This document shows, piece by piece, positions 35,855-46,203 of a DNA stretch of 64,000 nt. The notes beneath the pieces are model-generated. The model did no database searches. It was not told the DNA's origin and saw only the letters and a list, made by a program, of their open reading frames with translations. Each line of letters starts with the position of its first letter. Within the stretch, counting starts at the first letter, position 1. The position numbers and the translations under genes are program-made. Source of the DNA: Pseudoalteromonas sp. P1-25 (lineage in GTDB: Bacteria; Pseudomonadota; Gammaproteobacteria; Enterobacterales; Alteromonadaceae). The stretch spans positions 1 to 64,000 of the forward strand of contig NZ_LKDW01000010.1 of assembly GCF_001401805.1 (NCBI RefSeq), written 5' to 3'.

Positions 35855-38800
35855 TTATAAATCGTCGGTTACGGTTACAGAAAGTGTACTTTCTAAACCA
35901 GAAGGCGCTTCAGCAGTAACAGTTAAAATACCGCTAAACTGCTCGTTACCCCCATCTAAATCTTCTCGCGTAATACCAAAAGATAAACCAACAGGAACAA
36001 TACTCGTGGTATTTGGGTAAGTATAGTTATCGGTGCCTGTTAAAATACCATTGTCTGTATCAATAGAAATAGTAGTTTCAGCTGGCATTGGGTTATTGTA
36101 TATGTCTGCTATAAATACCGTAAGTCCTAAACTCGCTGTGCCAGATGCAGTTTGAGTTAAATCAATTGCATCAACCTGACACATTAACGCGCTAGTAGGG
36201 TCGTTTTGTACACGGCGTACAAGTGGGCTTGCAGGGTCGCTGTTTACACGCACCTCTGAAGCGGTTGCCCCTGCAATAGCAGAACAATCATCAGCGTATG
36301 TAACTAGTCTAAAGAATGCAGTATCTCCTGACATTACGATTTCTTGGTTTTGAAAAACGTTAACCATTTGACGGCTACAAATACCGGCAAGTTCGTCTTC
36401 TTCGCGACACAGCAAACCGTTATACAAACCATTTTCTGTAGTCCAGGTCCCATTTCCATCAAAATCAACAAACTCTTCAAACTCATCGCCCGTTGAATTA
36501 TCACGTGAACATGGGTCTGTACCATCGTTACAGTCTTTGCCACCATAAGTGCCATCTTCATTATTATCGATAAAGGCTTCTGGAATATCGAATAAATCAT
36601 CAAAGAAATCTTCACTGTCAAAGTAGCCGTTTCCATTTAAATCAGAGAACGTTTCTTCACCAATAGCATAAGCATGCACAGTAGCACGTCCACCCAGCGG
36701 TAAATCAACTGTTAAGTCATTATTTAAAATACCTAATGGGCAAGGTAAGCCGCCATCACACTTTTGAGCAATGGTATTTTCATACATCGAATCAGTAAAC
36801 GGGCGTGGGTTGCTACTGGTCCACGTGACGCTACACACACCATTCGTGGTGGTACAGCTTGGTTCTATAACGCCCCCTTCTGTTATAAAGGTAACAGCTG
36901 TTCCATCTGGTACAGGGTTGTTAAAATGATCAGCAAGACGCGCGTTAACCGACACCGTATTACCATCAACATTTAATGCGTGAGGGTTAAAAATAGAACG
37001 AGAAAGCGAAAAGCTATTTTGATCGGCAATACCTGTACTTACTACAAGTATGTCTGAAGGTGCTGTTACGATAACCGTATCGCCATCAACCTCTTCTTCG
37101 CTAGATGCAATAACGCGTACAGGTGTAGCAATTGAACCAGATTGAACAGAAGTCGTTACTTCACCGCTGGCATTAGTAATTGCACTAGCAGTACCTAATG
37201 TTATACCACCTACTGCTGTAGACAACTCAAAGTTCACAGTTCTAGACGCTAAATCGTTGCCATTTGAATCAACAAGTTTAAATGTTACTTCAGAAATTTC
37301 AGTTCTGTCAGCGCCACCGGTTCCTTTTAATGCGATAACTGGTTCAGTAACTTCTACAAATTGTAAAAAGCCAATATTAGCAGGCGATACATTAATAGTC
37401 GTACTAGCAGACACCGTATCACCGCCTGTAATTACAGTCGCTGTAATTATATCGCCACCTACACAAGTAAGCGGACGGTATGTAGAGCGCGCAAAGCCGC
37501 CAATGCTGGTTACTGTCTCGTCTATAAGGGCTTGGCCAGAGCCAACACAACCAGATGAAAACTCAACAGTAAGTGGTGTTGTGTATAGCTCACCATCTTT
37601 TGAAATTTCAATTGAAATAAGTGCTGTTGCACCAGCAGCTAATAGCTCGTCCTCTGCAAGTGAACTGCTAATGGCAATTTCAACATCTACAGCAGCAATT
37701 TGAAATGCTTTAGTTAAAGCGCTATCAAGAACAGATACGGTAATTTCACCAGCACCTACATCTTGTCCTGGCACTATATCTAAAAGTGCAATACCGTTTG
37801 CATCAGTAATGGCTGTGCCCGTTGAAGGTGTAATTGAGCCAATTGTTGTGCTTGCTGTTACCAAAGTTTGTGAAAGTGGTGTTGTCGAATTTTCATTTGT
37901 GACTTGTACGTAAAGAATCGCGGTTGAATCACCAGAAATACTCGTCACAGTGTCACATTGGCTTGCATCTCTTTGTGATTTAAAGTCTGCAGGACAATTT
38001 TGTAAAATAGAAAAGCTAATATCGGCAGTACTTTGGTCTGGATTTACAGCATCCCCTTTTGTATAAAAACCCAGAGTTTGTTCAACGCCTTCGTACTGGG
38101 CTGTTATAACACCTGCCCCTTCAACAGTTCCCGACGTTAAATTAATTGATGCAACGCCGCTGCCATTTGTGAGTGCAGTACCAATACTTGGAATTAAGTT
38201 TCCTAATGTTGATGAGAAGTTTACAACCGCCCCTTCAACTTCAACGCCATCACCGTCTAATATAGTTGCTTTAACTACCGCACTGTCAGCGGCGCTGATT
38301 GTACTAATTTCTGATAAAGTCGTTGAAGAGGTAAGGCTCAAACCGATAGAAAAGTCTAGCGACTCACCTTGAATGGGTGCATCACCTTCGGTCGTAAACG
38401 TGTAACCGTCCGAGCTAAAAACTGTATTTTCATTATCGGTGTAAGTTGCGACAATTGAGCCAGCCCCCGCTTCAGTCCCCGCAAGTAAGCTAATTGTTGC
38501 AATGCCCTGTTCGTTCGTTAAAGCAGTGCCATTAGTAGGGTTTATACTACCTAAACCAGTAAGCACAAACTCAATTAATTCGTAAGGAGCTGGTTCATTA
38601 TCAATTAATAGCTCAACTTGTGCAGTAGCAGGGTTTAAATAATCAACACTTCGCGTTACATCTCCAGATGAATCAACAAGTGAGACGCTCAATTGTGGAT
38701 CTGTTGATTGAGCACCATCCGATTCAAATGCAAACGTGTCAGTATAACTTACACCATCTAGCGTATAGGTTGCGGTGACTTCACCAGCTCCTGCATTTTC

Positions 38801-39160
38801 ACCAGCGGTAAGTTCTATTGACGCTATACCGTTTGACTGGGTCAAGGCTGTGCCTGTGATAGGGTTTAGTTCACCTATAGAGTCTGCAAGGGTAAAAGTA
38901 ATACGCTCACCTGAAACTGCATCGCCATCTTCATCCTCTAAAGTTGCTCTAAGTTCTAAAGGAGCAGTGGCTGTGACAGTGTTTGACTCAGTGTCACTAG
39001 ATTGGGTGTAACCCTTTAAAGTTACCGTATAAGTGGATGTTTCTGTTGTAGAATCGTCATCATCTCCGATGGTGCCGTCTTTTTCGATTGTTCCACCACC
39101 ACCACAAGCGCAAAGCAAAATGCTAAATAGTGTAATGCTGAGTAGTCGCGTTAAAGGCAT
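35855..39160 (-). CDS. large lipoprotein with tandem Ig-like (Big_1/invasin-type) repeats
   Basis: The 1101-residue product starts MPLTRLLSITLFSILLCACGGGG: lipobox with Cys19 and a following glycine run, as in surface lipoproteins. I chose this Met because GGGAGAGG precedes it. Four clear tandem repeats carry a hallmark of the form GTAlTnxxGiAsIxLxaGxxxGAGxItaxY (for example GTALTQSNGIASIELTAG), and two or more diverged copies follow. Around two-thirds of the way along are Asp/Asn-rich stretches (DLNGNGYFDSEDF, DNNEDGTYGG, DFDGNGTWTT) that resemble calcium-binding loops. Such proteins are usually adhesins or structural surface rods. No beta-barrel or catalytic domain is seen. Confidence 0.85.
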   Translation of the reverse strand: MPLTRLLSITLFSILLCACGGGGTIEKDGTIGDDDDSTTETSTYTVTLKGYTQSSDTESNTVTATAPLELRATLEDEDGDAVSGERITFTLADSIGELNPITGTALTQSNGIASIELTAGENAGAGEVTATYTLDGVSYTDTFAFESDGAQSTDPQLSVSLVDSSGDVTRSVDYLNPATAQVELLIDNEPAPYELIEFVLTGLGSINPTNGTALTNEQGIATISLLAGTEAGAGSIVATYTDNENTVFSSDGYTFTTEGDAPIQGESLDFSIGLSLTSSTTLSEISTISAADSAVVKATILDGDGVEVEGAVVNFSSTLGNLIPSIGTALTNGSGVASINLTSGTVEGAGVITAQYEGVEQTLGFYTKGDAVNPDQSTADISFSILQNCPADFKSQRDASQCDTVTSISGDSTAILYVQVTNENSTTPLSQTLVTASTTIGSITPSTGTAITDANGIALLDIVPGQDVGAGEITVSVLDSALTKAFQIAAVDVEIAISSSLAEDELLAAGATALISIEISKDGELYTTPLTVEFSSGCVGSGQALIDETVTSIGGFARSTYRPLTCVGGDIITATVITGGDTVSASTTINVSPANIGFLQFVEVTEPVIALKGTGGADRTEISEVTFKLVDSNGNDLASRTVNFELSTAVGGITLGTASAITNASGEVTTSVQSGSIATPVRVIASSEEEVDGDTVIVTAPSDILVVSTGIADQNSFSLSRSIFNPHALNVDGNTVSVNARLADHFNNPVPDGTAVTFITEGGVIEPSCTTTNGVCSVTWTSSNPRPFTDSMYENTIAQKCDGGLPCPLGILNNDLTVDLPLGGRATVHAYAIGEETFSDLNGNGYFDSEDFFDDLFDIPEAFIDNNEDGTYGGKDCNDGTDPCSRDNSTGDEFEEFVDFDGNGTWTTENGLYNGLLCREEDELAGICSRQMVNVFQNQEIVMSGDTAFFRLVTYADDCSAIAGATASEVRVNSDPASPLVRRVQNDPTSALMCQVDAIDLTQTASGTASLGLTVFIADIYNNPMPAETTISIDTDNGILTGTDNYTYPNTTSIVPVGLSFGITREDLDGGNEQFSGILTVTAEAPSGLESTLSVTVTDDL

Positions 39161-39348
39161 TGACCTCTCCCTAGCGTTGTTATTATTTACTAATAGTCGT
39201 TTACCTAATATTAACCTATAACTTAGTCTAATATCACAGTTTTTTATCACTTTTTTGTGTAAAAAATTCTGCAAAGGTTATTTTTTTCTGTAGTAAATAT
39301 TTCCTTGCTGGTAGTCTATGGCAAATTTGAAAAAATAGATTAGGGAAT

Positions 39349-40680
39349 ATGTCTAAAATACGTTCAATGAGTTTAACTACCCGTATCATGATAGGTATGG
39401 CACTGGGTATTGCAGTAGGCTTTTTATTTCAGGCTATATTAGCTGGTGAAGACGATTATCTAATTCCTCTTGGGTTATTCTCTTTGCCAATTAAAGCTTT
39501 TTTTGTAGATGGTCTTTTCCATGTTGGCGGACAAATTTTTATTGCCAGTTTAAAAATGCTGGTTGTGCCGCTCGTATTCGTATCACTCGTGTGCGGTACG
39601 TGTAGCTTGAGCGATCCTAAAAAATTAGGGCGTTTAGGTGGTAAATCTATTGGCTTATATTTAGTAACAACCGCGGTGGCTATTACTGTCGCTATTTCGC
39701 TGGCGTTGTTATTTAACCCTGGCCAAGGCATTGCACTGCCATCAGATGCAAGCTTTAATGCCAAAGAAGCCCCTACACTGGCGCGCGTTATTATCGATAT
39801 GTTCCCGACTAACCCATTTGAAGCTATGGCAAAAGGCAACATGCTACAAGTTATTGTGTTTGCACTTTTATTTGGTGTTTCAATGGCCCTAAGCGGTAAA
39901 GCTGGTAAACGTGTAGCCGCAGTATTTGAAGATTTAAACACGGTTATTTTAAAACTTGTCACGTTACTGATGAACATTGCGCCTTACGGCGTATTCTTTT
40001 TAATGGCTAAACTTTTCACGACTATCGAAATGGGATTAATACTCAGCTTAGCTAAATACTTCCTTGTGGTAGTGGCTGCGTTATTAATTCACGCATTCAT
40101 TAATTACAGCGTTATTCTAAAAGTACTAACGGGCCTCAACCCACTTACTTTCTTAGCTAAAATGAAGCATGCGTGTTTATTTGGCTTTAGTACTTCAAGT
40201 TCAAGCGCGACGATGCCTATAACACTTGAAACTGCAACCAAAAAACTCGGTGCTAATAACTCAGTAGCATCTTTTACAATCCCGCTCGGCGCTACAATTA
40301 ATATGGATGGCACAGCCATTATGCAAGGTGTAGCAACGGTATTTATTGCACAAGTGTTTGCTGTTGATTTAACGATTTCTGACTATTTAATGGTTATTCT
40401 AACCGCAACGCTTGCCTCGGTGGGCACCGCAGGTGTACCTGGTGTGGGTTTAATTATGCTTGCAATGGTACTTAATCAAGTGGGTTTACCTGTAGAGGGG
40501 ATTGCAATTATTATTGGTGTTGACAGACTCCTCGATATGACGCGTACAGCCGTTAATATAACAGGTGACTGTATGGTAACATGTGTGGTTGCAAAATCAG
40601 AAGCTCAACTAGATGAAACAATATTTAACGACCCGAACGCAGCTAAAGACCTAGAAGATTATCACAAATCTACGGAGTAG
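39349..40680 (+). CDS. dicarboxylate/amino acid:cation symporter (DAACS family)
   Basis: The 443-residue inner-membrane protein has the glutamate-transporter fold: GFSTSSSSATMPITLE (serine-rich re-entrant loop), IPLGATINMDGTAIMQG, ASVGTAGVPGVGLIML and DRLLDMTRTAVNITGDCMVTCVV. Likely substrates are glutamate, aspartate or C4-dicarboxylates, moved with Na+ or H+; the sequence does not decide. It has its own terminator and is divergent from the Ig-like lipoprotein gene. Confidence 0.92.
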   Translation: MSKIRSMSLTTRIMIGMALGIAVGFLFQAILAGEDDYLIPLGLFSLPIKAFFVDGLFHVGGQIFIASLKMLVVPLVFVSLVCGTCSLSDPKKLGRLGGKSIGLYLVTTAVAITVAISLALLFNPGQGIALPSDASFNAKEAPTLARVIIDMFPTNPFEAMAKGNMLQVIVFALLFGVSMALSGKAGKRVAAVFEDLNTVILKLVTLLMNIAPYGVFFLMAKLFTTIEMGLILSLAKYFLVVVAALLIHAFINYSVILKVLTGLNPLTFLAKMKHACLFGFSTSSSSATMPITLETATKKLGANNSVASFTIPLGATINMDGTAIMQGVATVFIAQVFAVDLTISDYLMVILTATLASVGTAGVPGVGLIMLAMVLNQVGLPVEGIAIIIGVDRLLDMTRTAVNITGDCMVTCVVAKSEAQLDETIFNDPNAAKDLEDYHKSTE

Positions 40681-40696
40681 TATTTTAGCTTAAAAA

Positions 40697-40717
40697 AACC
40701 CTTGCATAGCAAGGGTT
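40697..40717. terminator. bidirectional terminator
   Basis: The stem AACCCTTG/CAAGGGTT lies between the convergent symporter gene and sohB, with A and T runs on either side. Confidence 0.88.
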
Positions 40718-40739
40718 TTTTATTATCTTTAATAACGGT

Positions 40740-41756
40740 TTATGGGTTCATTGCTTTAAAGCGAGACATTAAATTAACCCCTGCTCTATTTATAGAACTA
40801 CTCAGCCCTATCGCTAATTTATCACTTAATCCTTTCTTAATTTTGTATTTTACTTTGTATATTTGACGCTCAGATTGTTGCTCTAATAATGCATCATCAC
40901 TGGTTTTAATTACATCCACTAAGCCTTTTTCAATTGCTTGAGTTGCAAACCAATGCTCACCTGTTGCCACGTTATCAATATTAAGTGATGGGCGTTGGCT
41001 GCTTACAAACTCTTTAAATAGACCGTGTGTTTGCTCTATCTCATCACGAAACTTTTCGCGGGCTTTATCTGTGTTTTCGCCGAACAAAGTTAACGTGCGT
41101 TTAAATTCGCCTGCTGTAATTTGCTCAAACTCTACATCGTTTTTCTTTAAAATTTTATTAAAGTTAGGTATCTGTGCAATTACACCAATAGAGCCAACAA
41201 TCGCAAAAGGAGCGGCTAATATTTCATCGGCTACACAGGCCATCATGTAACCGCCACTCGCTGCAACTTTATCGATAGAGACCGTAAGGTTAATACCTGC
41301 TGTTTTAAAGCGCTGTAATTGCGATGCAGCTAAACCATAGCCGTGCACCACACCGCCCCCGCTCACTAAGCGAACTAATACTTTATCTTTTTTTGGGTCA
41401 GCAATAGCAATAATTGCGGTCACCTCTTCGCGTAGGCTTTCAACTTCATGAGCGTCCATACTACCTATAAAATCAATAACATATAGGTGTGGTTTCGGCT
41501 CATCACTTGCCGCTTTTTTAGATTCGGCTTTTTGCGCTTTATGATGCGCTTTTAGCTCTTTTTTAGTTAACGTACTTTCTAAAAAACTGTGTTTTAAGTC
41601 ATCTAACTGCTCAGATAAATCGTCTATTTCTATTGCCCCTTTTTTAGCTTTAGGTTTCACTGCTGAGCCAACAATGAGCGTTAAAATAATTGCAATGGCA
41701 ATAACAAAGGTAACCGTTTTTGCAAAAAACAAACCGTATTCGTATAAAAATTCCAA
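40740..41756 (-). CDS. sohB: inner-membrane S49 peptidase SohB
   Basis: SohB is a signal-peptide-peptidase-like serine protease anchored by an N-terminal membrane segment (residues about 8-30) with its catalytic domain in the periplasm. The 338-residue product shows RLVSGGGVVHGYGLAASQL, the nucleophile region DKVAASGGYMMACVAD, and the general-base lysine region GEFKRTLTLFGENTDK. The start is a TTG, supported by GGAGAG five bases upstream. In enterics sohB lies between yciK and topA; here both are in the window but separated from it. Confidence 0.94.
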   Translation of the reverse strand: MEFLYEYGLFFAKTVTFVIAIAIILTLIVGSAVKPKAKKGAIEIDDLSEQLDDLKHSFLESTLTKKELKAHHKAQKAESKKAASDEPKPHLYVIDFIGSMDAHEVESLREEVTAIIAIADPKKDKVLVRLVSGGGVVHGYGLAASQLQRFKTAGINLTVSIDKVAASGGYMMACVADEILAAPFAIVGSIGVIAQIPNFNKILKKNDVEFEQITAGEFKRTLTLFGENTDKAREKFRDEIEQTHGLFKEFVSSQRPSLNIDNVATGEHWFATQAIEKGLVDVIKTSDDALLEQQSERQIYKVKYKIKKGLSDKLAIGLSSSINRAGVNLMSRFKAMNP

Positions 41757-41804
41757 CTGGTCTCTCCATTTATAAATTTAAGCTAATTTATCATGCTTTA
41801 TAAC

Positions 41805-41830
41805 AAAAAAAAGCCACTAAACAGTGGCTT
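41805..41830 (-). terminator. terminator of the lipase gene
   Basis: The stem AAGCCACT/AGTGGCTT (41811-41830) is followed on the minus strand by a T run. Confidence 0.86.
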
Positions 41831-41856
41831 TTCAAGGTTAATAAGGTATTTGCTGA

Positions 41857-44286
41857 TTAATCGGTCACCACCTCAGGGTTACTGACTAATAACATACGCC
41901 CGCGTGCGGCTAAATAAGTCGCTACTTGCAGCTGCATTTCAGCATTTGCGGCTGCACTGCCTTCAACAGTTGCCGCTTGGGCTTCATCTTGCGCTGGTGT
42001 TAAAATTGAACCATGGTGACCTTTTGTAAATTTCACCAAGTAGCTACCCGGCGTTTCACTGAGTGCTTGTGAAGTACTTACTGTTTCTAGCCCCATAAAG
42101 TTTGCTAAAGGAATCGTTCCTGAAATTGGGTTATTTGTTGCCGCTGGCGGAATAACCTGATCAGGTTTGTTATCTGCGCCATCGCCTACAACAACATTAG
42201 TGTACACAGGTGTACCTAATGCATTTACCGCTGCTGCGTAATTTGTTGGGTCACCACTATCAAGTGCGGTTTGCGCAGCAAAAGCAAATTCAGTCATTAC
42301 CGCTTGGATGTTAGCAAGTTTCGTAGTTTCCCCAGCCGTAGTAAGTGAGGTTACATACGCTTGGTAGCCACACGTTAAAAACGCTTCCATATCAGGTAAT
42401 AATGTACCACAGTTTGAAATAGCATCCGCTTGTAAAAATTCGTTAAACTCTTGAGATTCTGCTGTACCTGCTTGCGATAACACAGAGCCTTGAATAAATG
42501 GCCCAAACGCAGCCGACTCAAGTAAAAAGCTTGCTATACCGCCGCCGCCACTTGCAAGTGCTACAGTGTTTACCTTAAATAACGGGTCAACTGTATCTGC
42601 AAGCGGGCTATTAGCTTGCGCTATAAATGCAGGTGCAACAATAGAGCCTAAAGAATGTCCTACATAGGTTACATCTTGCGCATTAATTGTTTCATCATTA
42701 ATAAAGTTTAAACCTAAGCGTAAGCCTAATAAATCGGCAGATGATTGACGTAAGCTATCACGAGCGACTAACAATGAATTTAAGTTCATGTAACTAAGTA
42801 CTGAACCCGTTGTAGCATTAAAGTCATCTGTGCCATCAGCATCCACGTCTACACCGCGCTCACCATGGCGAGGATGGTCAATCGCAGCGGTAGCAAAACC
42901 TTGAATTGAAAGTTGCGCTGTCAATGCCAACATGCTTTCTTTATCTGTTGTTATACCGTGTTGCATGATCACAACAGGCCAACCCGTTTCAGGCATTTCA
43001 ATAGGGTCAAGGCCCTGTGAATCACGAATAAAATTAATAACTGGCAAAATTGGTTTAGTTATTTGCACTGGTACATTCGCCATACTTTGTACTTTTGGTA
43101 TTGAGTTATACTTAGTTAAATGGCGCGTAGAGTCTAAACCTAAATCACGTAATTGCCCGTTACTCAAAGCCGCACAAAGTGCGTCGTTTTCGCTAATTGG
43201 ATCTGCAGGGAATGCTTCGCCCGCTGCCGCTTTGTAACCTAAAATAGCCACCGCGTTGTCACACATACCTTGCCAATATGTATCGTTTAAATCGCTTATT
43301 TCAGTGCCGGTGGGTGTGCCTAAGTACATAGGTAACATTACGCTACCTTTTAAATATTGAACACCAGAAAACGCATCAGATACGCTCACACCCGCACTGG
43401 CAAAAACTTGCTGTACATTAACCATAGCTTGTTCAGGTACACTTACCATTGGAGTTGGTAATGCGTCATTTTGTAAGCTAGCCGCAAGTAGGTTTTTAAT
43501 TGTACCTAACACTGGGCCTGCTGACTGAATGGTCATTGCTGCAGAAAATATAATGTCATCTTTAGTGATGTCACCCGAGCTCACTACTACATTTTCATAG
43601 CTATTTACTGCGGTTTGAAGACCTAGCTGTGCATCTGTAATTAATGGGGCTTCTTCACTGACTAAAGCATAAGTAGAAGATGGTTGAATAGAGCGCCCTT
43701 GAGAATCTTTCAAACCTGTGGTTAATACATTTATGTATGAACTACCCGGTGTGAATGGCTTTAAGGGTACAACAGCCACAGCGTCGCCAGAGGCTTGGGT
43801 AATAAAGTCTACGCCATAGGTTAATTCGCCAACCAGTTTACACGCTGTACCAGCTGCAACCGTTGCACAGTCTGGATCGGTTAAGCTTGCGCCCATTACC
43901 ACTTCAAAAATTCTTACTGTACCAGGCGATGCTGCAGAGGTTTCATCTAGCGATACGCCAGTAGGGAAAGTTAAATCAATTTTGTAAGGTACCTGTGATG
44001 ACCAGCCATCCAGCGCGCCTAGGGCTAGCTGTGGGTCTGCATAAGCAGTACGAGGTACTGAAACATTATCGTCATCTAACTCCCCAGGAATATTAATTGT
44101 GCCATCTTGTGTGCCGCTCATTAATAAATCGTTAGGAACAGATAGAACCCCATTAGCAGGGTCAAAAGTCACCGTGGCATTTGGAATTACGGTTGCAGTG
44201 TCGTTTTTAACATCTTCTAATGTTTCTCCGCCGCCACAACCTGCCAAGGCAGCTGTAACCGAGAGTGAGAGTAGCATTTTTTTCAT
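41857..44286 (-). CDS. VolA/Pla-1/cef-family surface lipase lipoprotein
   Basis: The 809-residue product starts MKKMLLSLSVTAALAGCGGGE: lipobox with Cys17 and a glycine run typical of surface-exposed VolA. The N-terminal half (about 40-400) matches the lipase N-terminal domain that precedes the hydrolase. The alpha/beta-hydrolase part contains the nucleophile elbow YVGHSLGS (GxSxG) and a likely late histidine in TKGHHGSILTP. VolA of Vibrio is an outer-membrane lysophospholipase that frees fatty acids from host lipids. The substrate here is inferred only by family. GGAG precedes the start. Confidence 0.9.
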   Translation of the reverse strand: MKKMLLSLSVTAALAGCGGGETLEDVKNDTATVIPNATVTFDPANGVLSVPNDLLMSGTQDGTINIPGELDDDNVSVPRTAYADPQLALGALDGWSSQVPYKIDLTFPTGVSLDETSAASPGTVRIFEVVMGASLTDPDCATVAAGTACKLVGELTYGVDFITQASGDAVAVVPLKPFTPGSSYINVLTTGLKDSQGRSIQPSSTYALVSEEAPLITDAQLGLQTAVNSYENVVVSSGDITKDDIIFSAAMTIQSAGPVLGTIKNLLAASLQNDALPTPMVSVPEQAMVNVQQVFASAGVSVSDAFSGVQYLKGSVMLPMYLGTPTGTEISDLNDTYWQGMCDNAVAILGYKAAAGEAFPADPISENDALCAALSNGQLRDLGLDSTRHLTKYNSIPKVQSMANVPVQITKPILPVINFIRDSQGLDPIEMPETGWPVVIMQHGITTDKESMLALTAQLSIQGFATAAIDHPRHGERGVDVDADGTDDFNATTGSVLSYMNLNSLLVARDSLRQSSADLLGLRLGLNFINDETINAQDVTYVGHSLGSIVAPAFIAQANSPLADTVDPLFKVNTVALASGGGGIASFLLESAAFGPFIQGSVLSQAGTAESQEFNEFLQADAISNCGTLLPDMEAFLTCGYQAYVTSLTTAGETTKLANIQAVMTEFAFAAQTALDSGDPTNYAAAVNALGTPVYTNVVVGDGADNKPDQVIPPAATNNPISGTIPLANFMGLETVSTSQALSETPGSYLVKFTKGHHGSILTPAQDEAQAATVEGSAAANAEMQLQVATYLAARGRMLLVSNPEVVTD

Positions 44287-44513
44287 ATTTTTAGCTCCGC
44301 ACATATCTTTATTTTTATAGTGTGTTCGTTCAAAGTAAGTGTGTTTAATCAGTGTAGTAAAGTTAAAACAATGTAATCAGTTTATTAATGAGACATTAGA
44401 CCAGTTAAACTTAACGTAAAGTTTATAATTCCGCCACCTAAATTTTCAATAAATTCGATTACTTGACGATTTGCTATGTTAAAATCAAAAAAATTTTATA
44501 AATTGGTATTTAT

Positions 44514-45260
44514 ATGCAAACTTATCAAGCAACTCCAAATGCACTTCAAAATAAAGTAATTTTAATTACAGGTGCCGGCGATGGTATTGGCCGTGTAGCA
44601 GCAATTACCTACGCAAAGTATGGCGCCACAGTTATTTTACTTGGTAAAACAACAAATAAACTCGAATGCGTTTACGATGAGATTGTTAATGCTGGTTACC
44701 CTCAGCCTGCTATTGTGCCAATGGACTTAAAAGGCGCGACAAAACAAAACTACCGCGATTTAGCAGCCACAATTGAAAGCCAATTTGGTAAATTAGATGG
44801 CTTACTCAATAATGCGGGTATTTTAGGATCGCTTGGACCACTTGAGCACTTTTGCTCTTCTACGTTTGAAAACATCATGAAAGTGAATGTGACAGCGCAA
44901 GCTATGATCACTAAAGCACTATTCCCTGTACTGCGTAAATCAGATAATGCTTCTATCGTTTTCACCTCATCAAGCGTAGGCCGTAAAGGCCGTGAATTTT
45001 GGGGCCCTTATGCAATTTCTAAGTTTGCAGTGGAAGGTATGATGCAAACGTGGGCCTGTGAAGTAGGCAAAACGAATATCCGCGTTAATTGTATCAACCC
45101 TGGCGCTACACGTACTTCTATGCGTGCTGCCGCCTATCCAGGGGAAGATCGCGATAAACTTGCAACCCCAGAAGATTTAATGCCAACGTATCTATATTTA
45201 ATGAGTGATGACTCAAGTGATGTAAACGGTGAATCTCTCGATGCACAACCAAAAAGGTAA
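44514..45260 (+). CDS. yciK: YciK-family short-chain dehydrogenase
   Basis: The 248-residue oxidoreductase has the SDR cofactor loop LITGAGDGIGRVAA, the NNAG motif (GLLNNAGILGSL), catalytic Ser in IVFTSSSVGRKGR, and Tyr/Lys in YAISKFAVEG. The start (YQATPNALQNKVILITGAG) and family neighbours (rluB, sohB, topA) identify it as YciK. No substrate is established for the family. It has its own terminator and converges on rluB. Confidence 0.92.
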   Translation: MQTYQATPNALQNKVILITGAGDGIGRVAAITYAKYGATVILLGKTTNKLECVYDEIVNAGYPQPAIVPMDLKGATKQNYRDLAATIESQFGKLDGLLNNAGILGSLGPLEHFCSSTFENIMKVNVTAQAMITKALFPVLRKSDNASIVFTSSSVGRKGREFWGPYAISKFAVEGMMQTWACEVGKTNIRVNCINPGATRTSMRAAAYPGEDRDKLATPEDLMPTYLYLMSDDSSDVNGESLDAQPKR

Positions 45261-45281
45261 AATGCATTTTTAATTATAAAA

Positions 45282-45304
45282 AAAGCCGCAAAAACTGCGG
45301 CTTT
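45282..45304. terminator. bidirectional terminator
   Basis: The stem AAAGCCGCA/TGCGGCTTT lies between the convergent yciK and rluB genes, with flanking A and T runs. Confidence 0.9.
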
Positions 45305-45333
45305 TTTGTTAGTAATCTATTTTAAAAGCGATA

Positions 45334-46203
45334 TTACTTACGTTTAGTTTGCTTAACGCGCTGGTTATGTTTTTTAACAGCTTTGCGAATTTGGTTAATT
45401 TTAGCACGCTTATCTTTGCGTTTTTCAGGCATTACTGACAGTTTAGTTTGTGTTTCACGGCCTAATTTAACGGTTTTACGCAAATAATTTACGGTTTCTA
45501 AATCAAGTTCAGCCCAGCCACCTTGAGGTAGGCGCTTATCAAGCTCTAACTTTCCGTAACGAATACGAATAAGGCGAGACACTTCTACATCCTGCGATTG
45601 CCATAAACGACGAACCTCGCGGTTACGCCCTTCGTTTAGCGTTACATTGTACCAACGGTTAATGCCTTCACCGCCCAGTGAGTTAACCGTTAAAAATTTA
45701 GCCGGACCATCTTCAAGCTCTACGCCACGTGTTAGGTTTTTAATGGTTTCATTGGTTACTTCACCAAATACACGGGCTGAATATTCACGTTCAACTTCAT
45801 AACTTGGGTGCATTAAGCGGTTCGCTAACTCACCATCGTTGGTAAATAACATTAAACCAGCCGTGTTAATATCTAGTCGCCCAACAGCAATCCAACGCTC
45901 ACCGTCTATGCGTGGTAAACGGTCAAAAACAGTACGACGTCCTTCCGGGTCTTTACGTGTACTTAACTCCCCTTCTGGCTTGTTGTACATAATTACACGA
46001 CAAATGCGGTCAGCTTTCTCTTCAATTTTAACTGTGTGGCCATCAACACGTATTAAGTCTGTTTCCTCAACACGGTCACCTAATTTAGCCACTTTACCAT
46101 TAACACTGACGCGGTTTGCATCAATGTATTTTTCCATTTCACGTCGTGAGCCTACCCCTGCACGGGCTAGGACTTTTTGTAACTTTTCACCTTGAATACT
46201 CAT
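45334..46203 (-). CDS. rluB: 23S rRNA pseudouridine synthase RluB
   Basis: RluB makes pseudouridine 2605 in 23S rRNA. The 289-residue product has an N-terminal S4 domain ([34 protein letters not shown]) and the RsuA/RluB catalytic core with Asp111 in [19 protein letters not shown] basic C-terminal tail ([22 protein letters not shown]) extends past the core and could bind rRNA. Its ATG overlaps the scpB stop (ATGA), so the two are co-translated. Confidence 0.95.
   Translation of the reverse strand: MSIQGEKLQKVLARAGVGSRREMEKYIDANRVSVNGKVAKLGDRVEETDLIRVDGHTVKIEEKADRICRVIMYNKPEGELSTRKDPEGRRTVFDRLPRIDGERWIAVGRLDINTAGLMLFTNDGELANRLMHPSYEVEREYSARVFGEVTNETIKNLTRGVELEDGPAKFLTVNSLGGEGINRWYNVTLNEGRNREVRRLWQSQDVEVSRLIRIRYGKLELDKRLPQGGWAELDLETVNYLRKTVKLGRETQTKLSVMPEKRKDKRAKINQIRKAVKKHNQRVKQTKRK

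Noticed and set aside
36334..36636. 100-codon ORF inside the Ig-like lipoprotein gene
   Set aside because: It is a shifted frame over the Asp-rich repeat segment of the larger gene and shows no protein features of its own.
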